Below, piece after piece: positions 23,201 through 28,831 of a DNA stretch of 64,000 nucleotides; position 1 is the stretch's first letter; each line of letters opens with the position of its first letter. The notes below the pieces were generated by a model. That model worked only from the letters and a program-made list of their open reading frames with translations. It ran no database searches and was not told where the DNA came from. The DNA is from Sweltsa coloradensis (Eukaryota > Arthropoda > Insecta > Plecoptera > Chloroperlidae), in NCBI GenBank assembly GCA_024449915.1, contig JAMZAV010002220.1:310001-374000 (forward strand), read 5' to 3'. A program made the translations under genes and the position numbers.

Positions 23201-26200
23201 ACATTAAGGTTATGGTGATGGAGTACCTTTTGAAAGAAAAGTTGAAAAAAATAGCCAGAATCTATAGAAATAAAGCTTTTAATATAAGATTTTTTGTTTT
23301 TGTACGATATTTTCGTGCCATTTGGGCCATTTCTGACCAAACGGGTGGGGCTTCAACGTTCATATTATACATGGACATTAAGGTTATGGTGATGTAGTAC
23401 CTTTTGAAAGAAAAAGTTAAAAAATTAGCCAGAATCCATAGAATAAGCTTTTTATGTAAATTTTTACGGTAAATATACTAATTGACAAGAAACAAAAGAA
23501 ATTGACATCATTCACCTACAATGCGTAGGCAGCAAAACAAAGCACTTGCAAAAGTAAAGATATCCCACGCAAACTAAAACTTTAAAAAGCTCATCCATCA
23601 ACGCGGCGGGACTTTAGCGTTTTCCTAGTATAGAATTATGAATGAGCATCAAAGCTCAAAAGCCAGATAATATCTTATTTAAATGTAATTAGTTATTTAC
23701 ACATATAGTTTTTGTGTTCTAGTTCCTAGTTAAACAAGTTTGAAGAAAATAATAAAACCATGCATAAAACATCTTGTTTATAACTTTATTTACAATGATT
23801 CGTATTTAAAACATGTTTTGACATTTTTTAGGTCTTACAATAAAATATTGTCCTATTAATCAAATGCTTCAGTGTTTAAAGGTTAAACGTTGACACAATG
23901 AAAGGTTTTGTATCCACCCCTTGACTGACCTTCACAGTACTGTACAACATGTATTTCAATGCTAGAGACTATCGATGCATGTTTTTCCTGTTCCAGTTCC
24001 TCTCAGTGAGCTCTGACTTTGACGTAAAGGAGCAGCTCAGCCTGAACTGGCTCTCGGTGCTCGGCCCACTGTCCGAGCCGGTTCTCATGTGGGGCAGTCG
24101 GCCCACTCAGTCGGCCCCACTCAACGCGTCGGCTCTCTGGATCGATCCCACCGGGAATCTAGCGGACGTTACCGCGCTTCACCTGGATTCTGATCCACTC
24201 GTGAGTAGGGTCACCCTCGGCCTCTACCCTCTCGGCGCATGGTTAACATGTTAAAAACTATCAACTATAGTTAATTCGTTGCACATCTCCAACAGCTACG
24301 ACCGAACGAGTAAAGTTTTTCCATGCACTTGTATTTGTTACAGGCTGGTACTAAAGTGTTGCTCTTTGTTTTAGGACAGAAGCATTGCGGTTGAAGTCCT
24401 CTAGCTTGCAATTGGATTATCCATCCATTTTTCATAATTAAATCACCATGTAGGCCTATCAGTAGACGACGAGACGTGCAACAAAAGTACTATAGACGTT
24501 TCTTGTTTTCATTCATCATTCATAACTAAGCTAAAAAATTATAATAAAAGAAATTTAATAAGTATTTTACTGATTGTAATTGTAATTTAATTACTATTGA
24601 AAGTAATTGGCCCACACCTCAAGTCTAGAGCCTTACCTAGCCACCAATATTTGTCAAGAGATTTGTTTGTATTGCCTTTAAGTTCAAGTTTGATTAATTA
24701 ATTCATTATCAACAAACAATTAATATTTATATAATATAATTAATACATTCACAATCGCTTCAAACTTGGTACAAATACTTAGTTGCAATTAAGTAACTTA
24801 AACATGCCTTTTCCCATGTAAAAGTAAGTTTAAATCTCCGCTGTTCCCACCACATCCCCTGACTGTAGTGAGCCTGTATTGCAGGTGGGGCACACGCGTC
24901 CCTTGCTGCCGGAACCACTGCTGCCCGGGATATGGGAAGTGAAGCTCATTGCGGGCACGCAAGCCGTCGCGAGCACTCGGTTCCTCATCACTCCCCTCTC
25001 CGCCATGGCGGGGGTGCCACTCTCGGCTAAACAGGCTGGGTAGGTGTTCGTTTGGGTCGTTGTTAGTCTGGGACTTGTAGCTAGGTCATGTTCTGAGTGA
25101 TGGTCATTCAGAATAAGTTGCTGACCAACTGCTATTGTTCCTACTCTGTTCTCTATCTTGATTGAGTGCTGATACAGTAAGTATGCCTATCATGAATTCA
25201 GCAATTATGTCTGCCAGTTGGCAACCAATAATTAAATTAATTTATTGATTCATAGCAGTTGTCGTAAAAGTTTGCCCCGACTGGGGTTCGAACCCAAAAC
25301 AACCCCAGTCGGGGCAAACTTTTACGACAACTGCTATGAAAATTATGAATCAATAACTATGTCCTTAAAGCGGGCTTATGCTTAAAAACCTTATAGTATT
25401 AATAATTAATTTGTTTTGCAAAATATTTTTTCAACCCCTTTAGGCCCTATATCAATTTGCTCTTCACTCGGATCTTCAAGAAAGAAGACATAACCTTATT
25501 GGTATTGGGACACAACACACAACACACATACAATGTTTGGACAGGTATATTATGCCGTAATTGAATTTTTTTATTGAGAGAAGAATTTTTACACTTCCAT
25601 CTCTCATACAGCTAAATAATATATTACGGTATCTTAAAATTAAAAGCAGTTGTCATTAGCTTGGAAGTTGCGTGTACTGTAGACGTAGAGTGTAGACAAT
25701 CTGTGATTCCCCAACCTGTAACCTACCCACTGCTAGCTACTCTTCTACTTTAGGTGAGCTATTTAACCGAAATAACCGAAATTGTATTGAATTAAAAACC
25801 ATCAAATCTGCTGTGCTCGTATTATTCTGACGATGACGATGTCTCCGACTAGGGTGATACACAAGACATCTGCGTCACCGTACACGAGTCAGGTTGACTG
25901 GGATGTTTTCCTGCCCAGTCAGTCGGAGAAGAACGCCCTCCAGCGACGTGCGGCACTGAACGCCCGGCGATACGGCGAGGACCTCGGCGAGTGGATTGAC
26001 TCCCTCACGTCGAGGTACGTTCCGTCACCTCACTAGCTAGCCGTCGTATCTGTAGGGACAGGAAAAATATCAATTTCCTGGTACTGCTTCTTATACTCTT
26101 ATCTACCTTTTTACTCCATTATAGGTCGCCATCAAGTAGTGGCTGCAACCCTATTTTATCCACTCATATATTATAAAGAGTACCAGTAGGATATAAATTA

Positions 26201-26881
26201 TAAATACTATTGACAAATGACTTAACATAATGACCGTACCCCATTTTTTGAACTTGATAATTTAAACTTATACCTGAGGCCTATACTTGCATAAATACGT
26301 ACAGTACTTACTAATATCTTGATAGTGATACTGTGAGATTAATTTCAATATTTATAATATTACCTACTTATTTTTCTTAATGTTTGATTATTTTGTGTTT
26401 GTACTAAAATTATTTTTTGTTTTATTTTAAATGATCTAGACGTTATGCTACTCAAGATAAAGGAAAATAGATAACTGTTGTAGCTCTGCATCTTCGTTCA
26501 GCTTAGACATCTGGATATTAATGGGGCGCTCAACAACACGTTACCTGTTGCGAGAACACCATCCCTCCCAAGACAGCCACGGGAGTGTAGACGAAGAAGT
26601 CCGTAAGCCCCTGCTTGAGGAAGAGCCAAGAAGTGCACACGTTTTAGAGTGTTTGTGACCCTGGTCATCTGTTCTACTTGTGTTGTGTTACACCTTGCAC
26701 ATCTGGTAACATTGTAAACCGTTTCAGGTTCTATCGCGTTGTGTCTTCGTGCGTGGTGTCCAACTCGACTGTGCTGGGCCTGGTTCCGTGCGAGACAACG
26801 ACCTGGAGTTCGTTGGTCAACGACCCCAAGTCGCACGTGGGTCGAATCAACGCGACCTCCGGACGGTTAGATCGGTGGTGA
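1923..26881 (+). CDS. XYLT: Peptide O-xylosyltransferase, 14 exons, 5' end missing
   Basis: Family role: Golgi type II membrane enzyme transferring xylose from UDP-xylose to serines of proteoglycan core proteins, the first step of heparan and chondroitin sulfate synthesis. Exons: 1923-2292, 4766-4922, 5385-5527, 5953-6122, 7073-7272, 9881-10175, 11731-11907, 14306-14411, 21742-21929, 22454-22573, 23997-24200, 24885-25039, 25853-26014, 26728-26881. All junctions are GT-AG and all phases agree, giving 867 codons including TGA. Numbered from the first visible residue: stem about 1-123; WSC domain about 128-222; Branch/GT14 domain about 243-500 with [17 protein letters not shown] and VDGGSDW; XylT C-terminal region about 540-720; conserved tail ending GRLDRW. 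The WSC domain points to an invertebrate orthologue. The start codon and signal anchor are absent, so a further 5' exon is expected. Orthology is certain; the exact 5' end is not. Confidence 0.96.
3248..3819 (+). mobile_element. hAT element, 572 bp, with decayed BED-finger transposase start
   Basis: Ends TAGGGTTACCATA (left) and TATGGCAACCCTA (right) are near-perfect inverted repeats. They are flanked by CATGCCCA (3240-3247) and CATGCCAC (3820-3827), a mutated 8-bp duplication typical of hAT. CCCGGACG/CGTCCGGG subterminal motifs are present. Inside, an ATG at 3570 reads [20 protein letters not shown] and [10 protein letters not shown] shifted frame then gives [11 protein letters not shown], together the Cys-Cys and His-His halves of a BED zinc finger of ZBED-like hAT transposases. 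The rest of the transposase is deleted. Confidence 0.85.
4221..4600. repeat. Tandem duplication of ~187-bp repeat related to the 41.9-kb foldback
   Basis: Two adjacent copies (4221-4407 and 4408-4600) both begin GAGTTTGCATCATTGCACAT and contain CTCGAACGAAACATTGAAAC. Their first ~90 bases are the reverse complement of one arm of the foldback at about 41918-42090, so both belong to one dispersed family. Confidence 0.8.
4766..4922 (+). CDS. XYLT: XYLT exon 2 (WSC domain, first half)
   Basis: Follows TGATTCCAG and ends before GTAAGTG (phase 2). It encodes the start of a WSC domain: GCFKDE, then [17 protein letters not shown] and YAGVEYS. WSC domains are small Cys-rich carbohydrate-binding modules, present in fly oxt and nematode sqv-6 but lost from vertebrate XYLTs. 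Confidence 0.93.
5385..5527 (+). CDS. XYLT: XYLT exon 3 (WSC domain, second half)
   Basis: The acceptor is a (TTG)n pyrimidine-rich run ending TTTCAG. Reads [16 protein letters not shown] and [10 protein letters not shown], the second-half cysteines and C-terminal GG(Y/x)LALS block of WSC domains. The donor is A|GTGAGT, phase 1. Confidence 0.93.
5953..6122 (+). CDS. XYLT: XYLT exon 4 (start of Branch domain)
   Basis: Phase 1 to phase 0. Encodes [20 protein letters not shown] and YFYIHIDT, the opening strand-helix-strand of the GT14 Branch domain that binds the UDP-sugar in this family. The donor is ACG|GTAAGG. Confidence 0.95.
7073..7272 (+). CDS. XYLT: XYLT exon 5 (Branch domain)
   Basis: Phase 0 to phase 2. 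Encodes [19 protein letters not shown] and [15 protein letters not shown]. The [10 protein letters not shown] and INLS-x2-D-x-P blocks are hallmark XYLT/GT14 sequences. The donor is AA|GTAAGT. Confidence 0.96.
7546..8816 (-). mobile_element. Penelope-like retroelement, 5'-truncated with inverted 5' end
   Basis: Flanked by the 11-bp direct repeat TGAATTATAGT (7535-7545 and 8817-8827). Arms of about 190 bp (about 7550-7745 and 8579-8775) are inverted copies of one another. On the minus strand it encodes the C-terminal part of a Penelope-like polymerase with GIY-YIG nuclease (7844-8575), then the 3' terminal region. The inverted plus-strand part reads past the 3' tail into CTAAACTAGCC, as expected if the template was tandem. 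Loss of the reverse-transcriptase core leaves it non-autonomous. Confidence 0.85.
7841..8575 (-). pseudogene. Penelope-like element polymerase fragment with GIY-YIG endonuclease
   Basis: 244-residue open frame, truncated at its N-terminus. Residues about 75-95 ([20 protein letters not shown]) match the tail of the reverse transcriptase of Penelope-like elements. [12 protein letters not shown] at about 113-124 is the Cys-rich linker. [10 protein letters not shown]...[17 protein letters not shown] at about 150-185 is the GIY-YIG core with its conserved Arg. The end KWELAHQ...NLNLR is the element's C-terminus, repeated in a second family at 45.4 kb. In the family this nuclease nicks target DNA for primed reverse transcription. 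The fragment lacks the catalytic polymerase and cannot act alone. Confidence 0.88.
8556..9786 (+). repeat. Direct duplication of ~490 bp (8556-9052 and 9314-9786)
   Basis: The Penelope terminal region and about 230 bp of downstream intron appear twice in the same order, separated by a LINE 3' end. The second copy carries dozens of single-base deletions and substitutions. Its first half is a relic of the same terminal repeat, including CACTAAACTAGCCTCTAGGC. Only the second copy joins the sequence leading to XYLT exon 6. Confidence 0.85.
9063..9313 (-). mobile_element. LINE 3' end with poly(A) tail
   Basis: On the minus strand the block runs through GCGCAATATGACCTAACCGG to CCCTAGTTTCTC and then an A-rich tail (plus-strand T run 9063-9087). 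The same 3' UTR occurs at 19209-19440 attached to LINE coding sequence. Only untranslated sequence survives here. Confidence 0.75.
9881..10175 (+). CDS. XYLT: XYLT exon 6 (catalytic core of Branch domain)
   Basis: Acceptor TTGCCTTCAG, phase 2 to phase 0. Encodes [47 protein letters not shown] and FKHTLLPAE. The ECDAHMW and VDGGSDW blocks form part of the active-site core of the family. Confidence 0.97.
10308..11210. mobile_element. Non-autonomous hAT element, 903 bp
   Basis: TAGGGTGTGCGAA at the left and TTCGCACACCCCTA at the right are inverted. The exact 8-bp duplication GAAACTAT flanks it (10300-10307, 11211-11218). Subterminal regions are arrays of ATTCGAATCCGAATC-type repeats in both orientations, usual binding-site-like clusters of hAT elements. 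No transposase frame. Confidence 0.9.
11731..11907 (+). CDS. XYLT: XYLT exon 7 (Branch domain, Cys-rich segment)
   Basis: 59 codons, phase 0 to 0. Encodes [40 protein letters not shown] and CSPNDF, almost invariant among animal XYLTs. The flanks are GTTTTAG and GTACAT. Confidence 0.97.
11979..13119 (+). mobile_element. Helentron-like element, family 1 copy A, with nested SINE
   Basis: Starts AAGCGAGCGAAGCGAGCG. The 3' end has GCTCGCTT (complement of the 5' end), then a hairpin AACGC...GCGTT and TCCTAG followed by T. An inverted repeat placed inside the 3' end, a 3' hairpin, terminal CTAG and no target duplication are features of Helentron/Helitron2 non-autonomous elements. A SINE (12593-13024) is inserted in it. 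No Rep/helicase coding sequence. Confidence 0.75.
12593..13024 (+). mobile_element. tRNA-derived SINE, full length, (TTTA)n tail
   Basis: The head has a pol III A-box-like GGTCTTGTGGTTAGCG (12601-12616), an anticodon-arm-like TCTGC-TTCCAAT-GCAGA, and a perfect B box GGTTCGATTCC (12644-12654). The body follows and the 3' end TGAGTGGGTAGACTCTAAAT leads into a TTTA microsatellite. A second, headless copy lies at 35029-35380 and a decayed copy at 47950-48870. Confidence 0.88.
13168..13853 (+). mobile_element. Helentron-like element, family 1 copy B
   Basis: 686 bp, about 90% alike to copy A without the SINE. Starts AAGCGAGCG and ends GCGTTTCCTAG|T after the AACGC/GCGTT hairpin. It lies 48 bp after copy A in the same orientation and serves as the empty-site reference for the SINE insertion. 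Confidence 0.78.
13854..14305 (+). other. End of intron 7
   Basis: 450 bp before exon 8. A block at about 14083-14150 with ATCGTATATCGATACGATAC resembles one hAT terminus, but no matching end or target duplication was found. Confidence 0.4.
14306..14411 (+). CDS. XYLT: XYLT exon 8
   Basis: Encodes [19 protein letters not shown] and [13 protein letters not shown], the FFARKFE block that closes the Branch domain. The phase-1 donor is A|GTAAGTGG. A 1.4-kb hammerhead-bearing retroelement is inserted only 19 bp beyond this donor. Confidence 0.96.
14556..14597 (-). ncRNA. Hammerhead ribozyme, type I
   Basis: Minus strand: stem I ATCCGC/GTGGAT, core CTGAAGA, stem II GTCC/GGAC, core GAAA, stem III palindrome ACGCGT, cleavage after GTC. 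All core bases are intact. Confidence 0.85.
15514..15555 (-). ncRNA. Hammerhead ribozyme, type I
   Basis: Identical 42-nt motif to the one at 14556, 958 bp away, in the truncated second unit. Confidence 0.85.
16180..16300 (+). mobile_element. hAT terminus, one end only
   Basis: TAGGGGTGTGCGAGTAATCG followed by subterminal CGAG/CTCG repeats, related to the 10308 element. No reciprocal CGCACACCCCTA end was found, so this is a truncated copy. Confidence 0.5.
16755..16800. repeat. Short hairpin
   Basis: AGAGTCAAT(G)AAGAAG is followed about 12 bases later by CTTCTTTATTGACTCT. Isolated inverted repeat with roughly 16-bp arms; function unknown. Confidence 0.55.
16925..17990 (+). repeat. Higher-order minisatellite
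   Basis: Two interleaved monomers, one about 36 bp with CACACCGATTAGGTACTGAC and one about 37 bp with CAGCTGTTTCCCACACAAAG. They are grouped into ~280-310-bp super-units, each opened by a spacer with TAATGTGTTCAAGT and TACTAGGCCGTAAATTTA (near 16930, 17216 and 17496), and a shorter fourth block from about 17740. No coding potential. Confidence 0.9.
18556..18632 (-). repeat. Fragment of the 43.3-kb MITE family
   Basis: TAGGGGCAAAGGT, then GGTTTGGTCACAGTTGTCTG, matches in reverse the right end of the MITE at 43333-43610 including the CGCAGAACGATCG block. The other half has been replaced by the adjacent 65-bp tandem repeat. Confidence 0.6.
18627..18880 (+). repeat. 65-bp tandem repeat, four copies
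   Basis: Units start TTGATAAAATTNGAACTTT at about 18628, 18693, 18758 and 18823 and contain ATCCATATGGCGGTGAGTTT. Copies 2-4 are nearly identical; copy 1 is diverged. Confidence 0.9.
19209..19632 (-). pseudogene. LINE 3' end: polymerase C-terminus and 3' UTR
   Basis: On the minus strand [20 protein letters not shown], then [13 protein letters not shown] and [16 protein letters not shown], match the usual C-terminal Cys/His block and tail of LINE ORF2 proteins of the I/Jockey/R1 group. The 3' UTR is shared with 9088-9313 and ends CTAGTTTCTC next to a short (GAC)n tract. Severely 5'-truncated. Confidence 0.75.
20310..20490 (+). mobile_element. Decayed Penelope-type terminal region
   Basis: CAGCCACCTACAATTTTCAG, GGTAAGCTGTTGG and CCTTTCCCCAATCACTCACTA follow the same order as the terminal region at 8640-8790 (GGTAAGCTGTTGGCTCCC, TCTTTCCCCAACCAACACTA). 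The element body is missing. Confidence 0.55.
20592..21741 (+). repeat. Five tandem 70-bp units carrying copies of the exon 9 splice acceptor
   Basis: Units ending GCCTGCTAG|GTATGGCCAGCTTGA have acceptor positions near 20631, 20701, 20771, 21672 and 21740. The spacing is 70, 70, 70 (after removing the hAT insertion and its duplicated 8 bp) and 68 bp. Only the last leads into exon 9. Joining exon 8 to any earlier one gives a few residues and then a TGA stop. Confidence 0.9.
20810..21632. mobile_element. hAT element, 823 bp, inside the acceptor repeats
   Basis: TAGGGCTCCCAT at the left and ATGGGAGCCCTA at the right are perfect inverted repeats, with the exact 8-bp duplication CTGTGAGT at 20802-20809 and 21633-21640. 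GGGACAG/CTGTCCC and AGCCGGGAC subterminal motifs are present. No transposase frame. Removing element plus one duplicate restores the 70-bp repeat period. Confidence 0.93.
21742..21929 (+). CDS. XYLT: XYLT exon 9
   Basis: Phase 1 to 0. Reads [19 protein letters not shown], matching the conserved SYWENVY-type block, and ends [10 protein letters not shown]. The acceptor plus first ~17 exon bases also occur in four upstream tandem copies. Only the last copy continues into open coding sequence. Confidence 0.93.
21930..22453 (+). other. XYLT intron 9
   Basis: 524 bp of AT-rich sequence. Nothing recognised. Confidence 0.7.
22454..22573 (+). CDS. XYLT: XYLT exon 10
   Basis: 40 codons, phase 0 to 0, between CTCCACGCTAG and GTAAGC. 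Encodes [20 protein letters not shown] and [10 protein letters not shown], equivalent to the GFLIKHHATN...LETWV stretch of human XYLTs, in the XylT C-terminal region. Confidence 0.93.
22858..23628 (+). mobile_element. Helentron-like element, family 2, in intron 10
   Basis: Begins TTGGATGAGCGTAGCGAGCG. Near the 3' end, GCTCATCC repeats the 5' end in reverse, followed by the hairpin AACGC...GCGTT and TTCCTAG, then a flanking T. Inside, a ~150-bp block with CCATTTGGGCCAATTCTGAC is tandemly duplicated. Two further copies lie at 45736-46530 and 60393-61150. Short reading frames starting [11 protein letters not shown] recur in all copies and are not genes. Confidence 0.78.
23997..24200 (+). CDS. 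XYLT: XYLT exon 11 (DxD motif region)
   Basis: 68 codons, phase 0 to 0. Encodes [33 protein letters not shown] and [13 protein letters not shown]. It aligns with the GTDWDAKERLF...GLLGPMDEP...WVDP region of vertebrates. The functionally important DWD of human XYLT1 is DFD here. Confidence 0.95.
24201..24884 (+). other. XYLT intron 11
   Basis: 684 bp of AT-rich sequence; nothing recognised beyond the splice sites. Confidence 0.7.
24885..25039 (+). CDS. XYLT: XYLT exon 12
   Basis: Acceptor GTATTGCAG, donor GG|GTAGGT (phase 2). Encodes [18 protein letters not shown] and [12 protein letters not shown], matching the LPLRPGVWTVKIL...TKFLVAPLTF block of the XylT C-terminal domain. Confidence 0.93.
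25238..25358. repeat. Perfect foldback with tRNA T-arm-like centre
   Basis: Arms of about 45 bp (TTATTGATTCATAGCAGTTG at the start, mirrored with a 6-bp interruption at the end) surround GGGGTTCGAACCC. The centre resembles a T-arm and B box. The hairpin would be very stable in the XYLT pre-mRNA (intron 12). Confidence 0.85.
25853..26014 (+). CDS. XYLT: XYLT exon 13
   Basis: Phase 2 to 2. Encodes [20 protein letters not shown] and [14 protein letters not shown], matching the INPAQVEQARRNA...LEGWLDSLV stretch of vertebrate XYLTs. Confidence 0.93.
26015..26727 (+). other. XYLT intron 13
   Basis: 713 bp, AT-rich, no recognised element. Confidence 0.7.
26728..26881 (+). CDS. XYLT: XYLT terminal exon 14
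   Basis: Acceptor CCGTTTCAG. Encodes [35 protein letters not shown] and ends TSGRLDRW with TGA at 26879-26881. It aligns with the conserved XYLT terminus (C..T.WSS...DPKS....DGRLR). Confidence 0.95.
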
Positions 26882-27168
26882 CCGTTCTCTCTGCCGTCGG
26901 CTTTACGCCCACCTTGCTCGGTGCTGGCTAGTGTATAGCCGCATGGTGGTTGGCTGTTGGCTACGTGGTAGTCACAAGCTGTCGACAATATGTGCTAGGG
27001 GTGGGATAGTTAAATGTTTAAACGACCGTGTCTTTTAAAGCGTGTAGGATTTTCTTGGAAAACTAAGCAATATATATTTTTTTACTTATTTTTGTATTTT
27101 AGTTGTATCCATATCTAACACATAATTATGAGATGGGTTTTATATGCATTTTGAGTTAAAAAACATTT

Positions 27169-27174
27169 AATAAA
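27169..27174 (+). promoter_or_regulatory. Candidate XYLT polyadenylation signal
   Basis: AATAAA 288 nt after the XYLT stop codon in AT-rich 3'-UTR-like sequence. It is the first perfect hexamer I noticed. The inference rests on position only. Confidence 0.45.
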
Positions 27175-28103
27175 ATTAATATAATTATGTAAGTAGGGTA
27201 TACGTGCATACAAAATTGGTTTATGTCGTAAAACACATTTAAATGAGTCTTATATGGCAGTGTAAACATTTAAACAATTTATCCCACCCATAGTAATGAC
27301 TAAATCTGTGGTTGACTACACTGTTGTCAGCTGTAGTGGTGATACACAAAGTCATATATCACATTCCGACAACAACAGCGAATGTAGTAACAAAGTCATA
27401 CATAACGTGCCAACAGCAAGGGATGTTGTAGTGAATACGGTTGTCATTCTTTGCACGACAACAAAAGCTGTTGTGACTACATCAAAGTAGTATATTGCAT
27501 ACCACCACCAATAACAGCTGTTGTAGTGAATACACTTAAAGTCATATAGGCCTATGGTGTGCCTACAACAGTTGTCAACAATGGTAGTCACAGTAGTAGC
27601 ACAATCAGCCACTGTTTACACAGTACTGTTGGCTGTAGACCGTACATTAGTCAAAGATCGCATGCCTATAACAACTGTTGTCAAGGTGTAAGGCAGGTAA
27701 GCCAAGAATGGCTATGAAGACCGTACTTGGTATATATTGGGGCCAGGATTTACAATGGCACCAAACTCCTATTAAGTTGCCATAACCAAGCAAACCAAGG
27801 CGAGAAAAGAATTACGTACTACATCATACGTGGTCAAAAGTGTCTAGAATGTAACGTCTCGGTTTATGTGTGGTGTTGGCGGAGCAAGTGATTTACTTAC
27901 CCCATGAGAGGAGAATGTACGGTAGCTAGATCCAGTCACTGGCTGAGCCTTCATGGTCACAGGAATATAATTATAATGGATGTTGTCAGACTTTTCTCGC
28001 TTGGATTTGCATAGTTACAGGATAGAGATGATTTCCAAGTAGGAAATCTTCGTTGTGAATCGGTGATATTTAGGCCTGCGTTGTTGGTATATCCATGAAC
28101 AGG

Positions 28104-28213
28104 TGACGGTTCACTTTGACTTTCACGGCTCGCAGCCAGGCATTGACTTCTCCACTAGAGAACTGAACCCGTCAGGCAACTCGTTAGTGATGCCTTACGC
28201 CTATGTGGTTTAA
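28104..28213 (+). other. Exon-like segment, unknown
   Basis: After CCATGAACAG the sequence reads VTVHFDFHGSQPG, IDFSTRELNPSGNSLVMPY and AYVV then TAA. Its base composition is more balanced than its surroundings. It could be a terminal exon of an unrecognised or alternative transcript, or chance. The acceptor lacks a good pyrimidine tract. No family recognised. Confidence 0.25.
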
Positions 28214-28708
28214 TTTCTTTCTTTTTAGCACGGTGGGTATTTTTTCCATTCCATTTTGCTTTTGTGAGCTTATGACATGTCACAATTCCCAGTTTAAGTT
28301 TAGATTTAGTCTTTATTTAAAACCTGTTGCTACTTATACATATTTAATTTGACTATGATGTCTAAATTAAATAATAAATGTTAAGTAGGCCACATAATAT
28401 TGAACGGTCAAACCTTGATTCTATGTAATCTGTCTCGATTCTCGACTGGGTAAAAAAAGCAATAAAAATGTTACTCTTGTCTTTTTTTTTTAAATAATTA
28501 AATAATAATATAATAGCAGTGAAATGCCCAAGTATGTATTTGTCTTTTAATCCAGAATTTAAGTTAACTTAAGTTATAAATTCACTCCCTATTTTACCAA
28601 TTTAATTACATTTTACTGTATTAGCAAATTGACAGTACACTGTTGTTAACCATTAAGGATTATGTGTTGTGTATTTGTGTATTCATGTCCTGTTTTTCCC
28701 CACCAGAC

Positions 28709-28831
28709 ATGACGTATGAGCCGACTTGTATTTGTTCCCCGTTGTATGAGTTGAAACATTCAACTCCAAACACTAATCTAGCAACTAACAGTGCCGACCC
28801 CTCGGCTGTCTTTACCTCGCGTAGGCTTTAA
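28709..28831 (+). other. Exon-like segment, unknown
   Basis: Preceded by TTTTTCCCCACCAG, a good acceptor. Open frame MTYEPTCICSPLYELK, TPNTNLATNSADPSA, ending SRRL-stop. No family recognised and no matching upstream exon found. Confidence 0.25.

Noticed and set aside
27290..27680. Coding exon in the GTTGT/ACAAC-rich stretch
   Set aside because: Frames are short and driven by the repeated words; no splice sites or domain.
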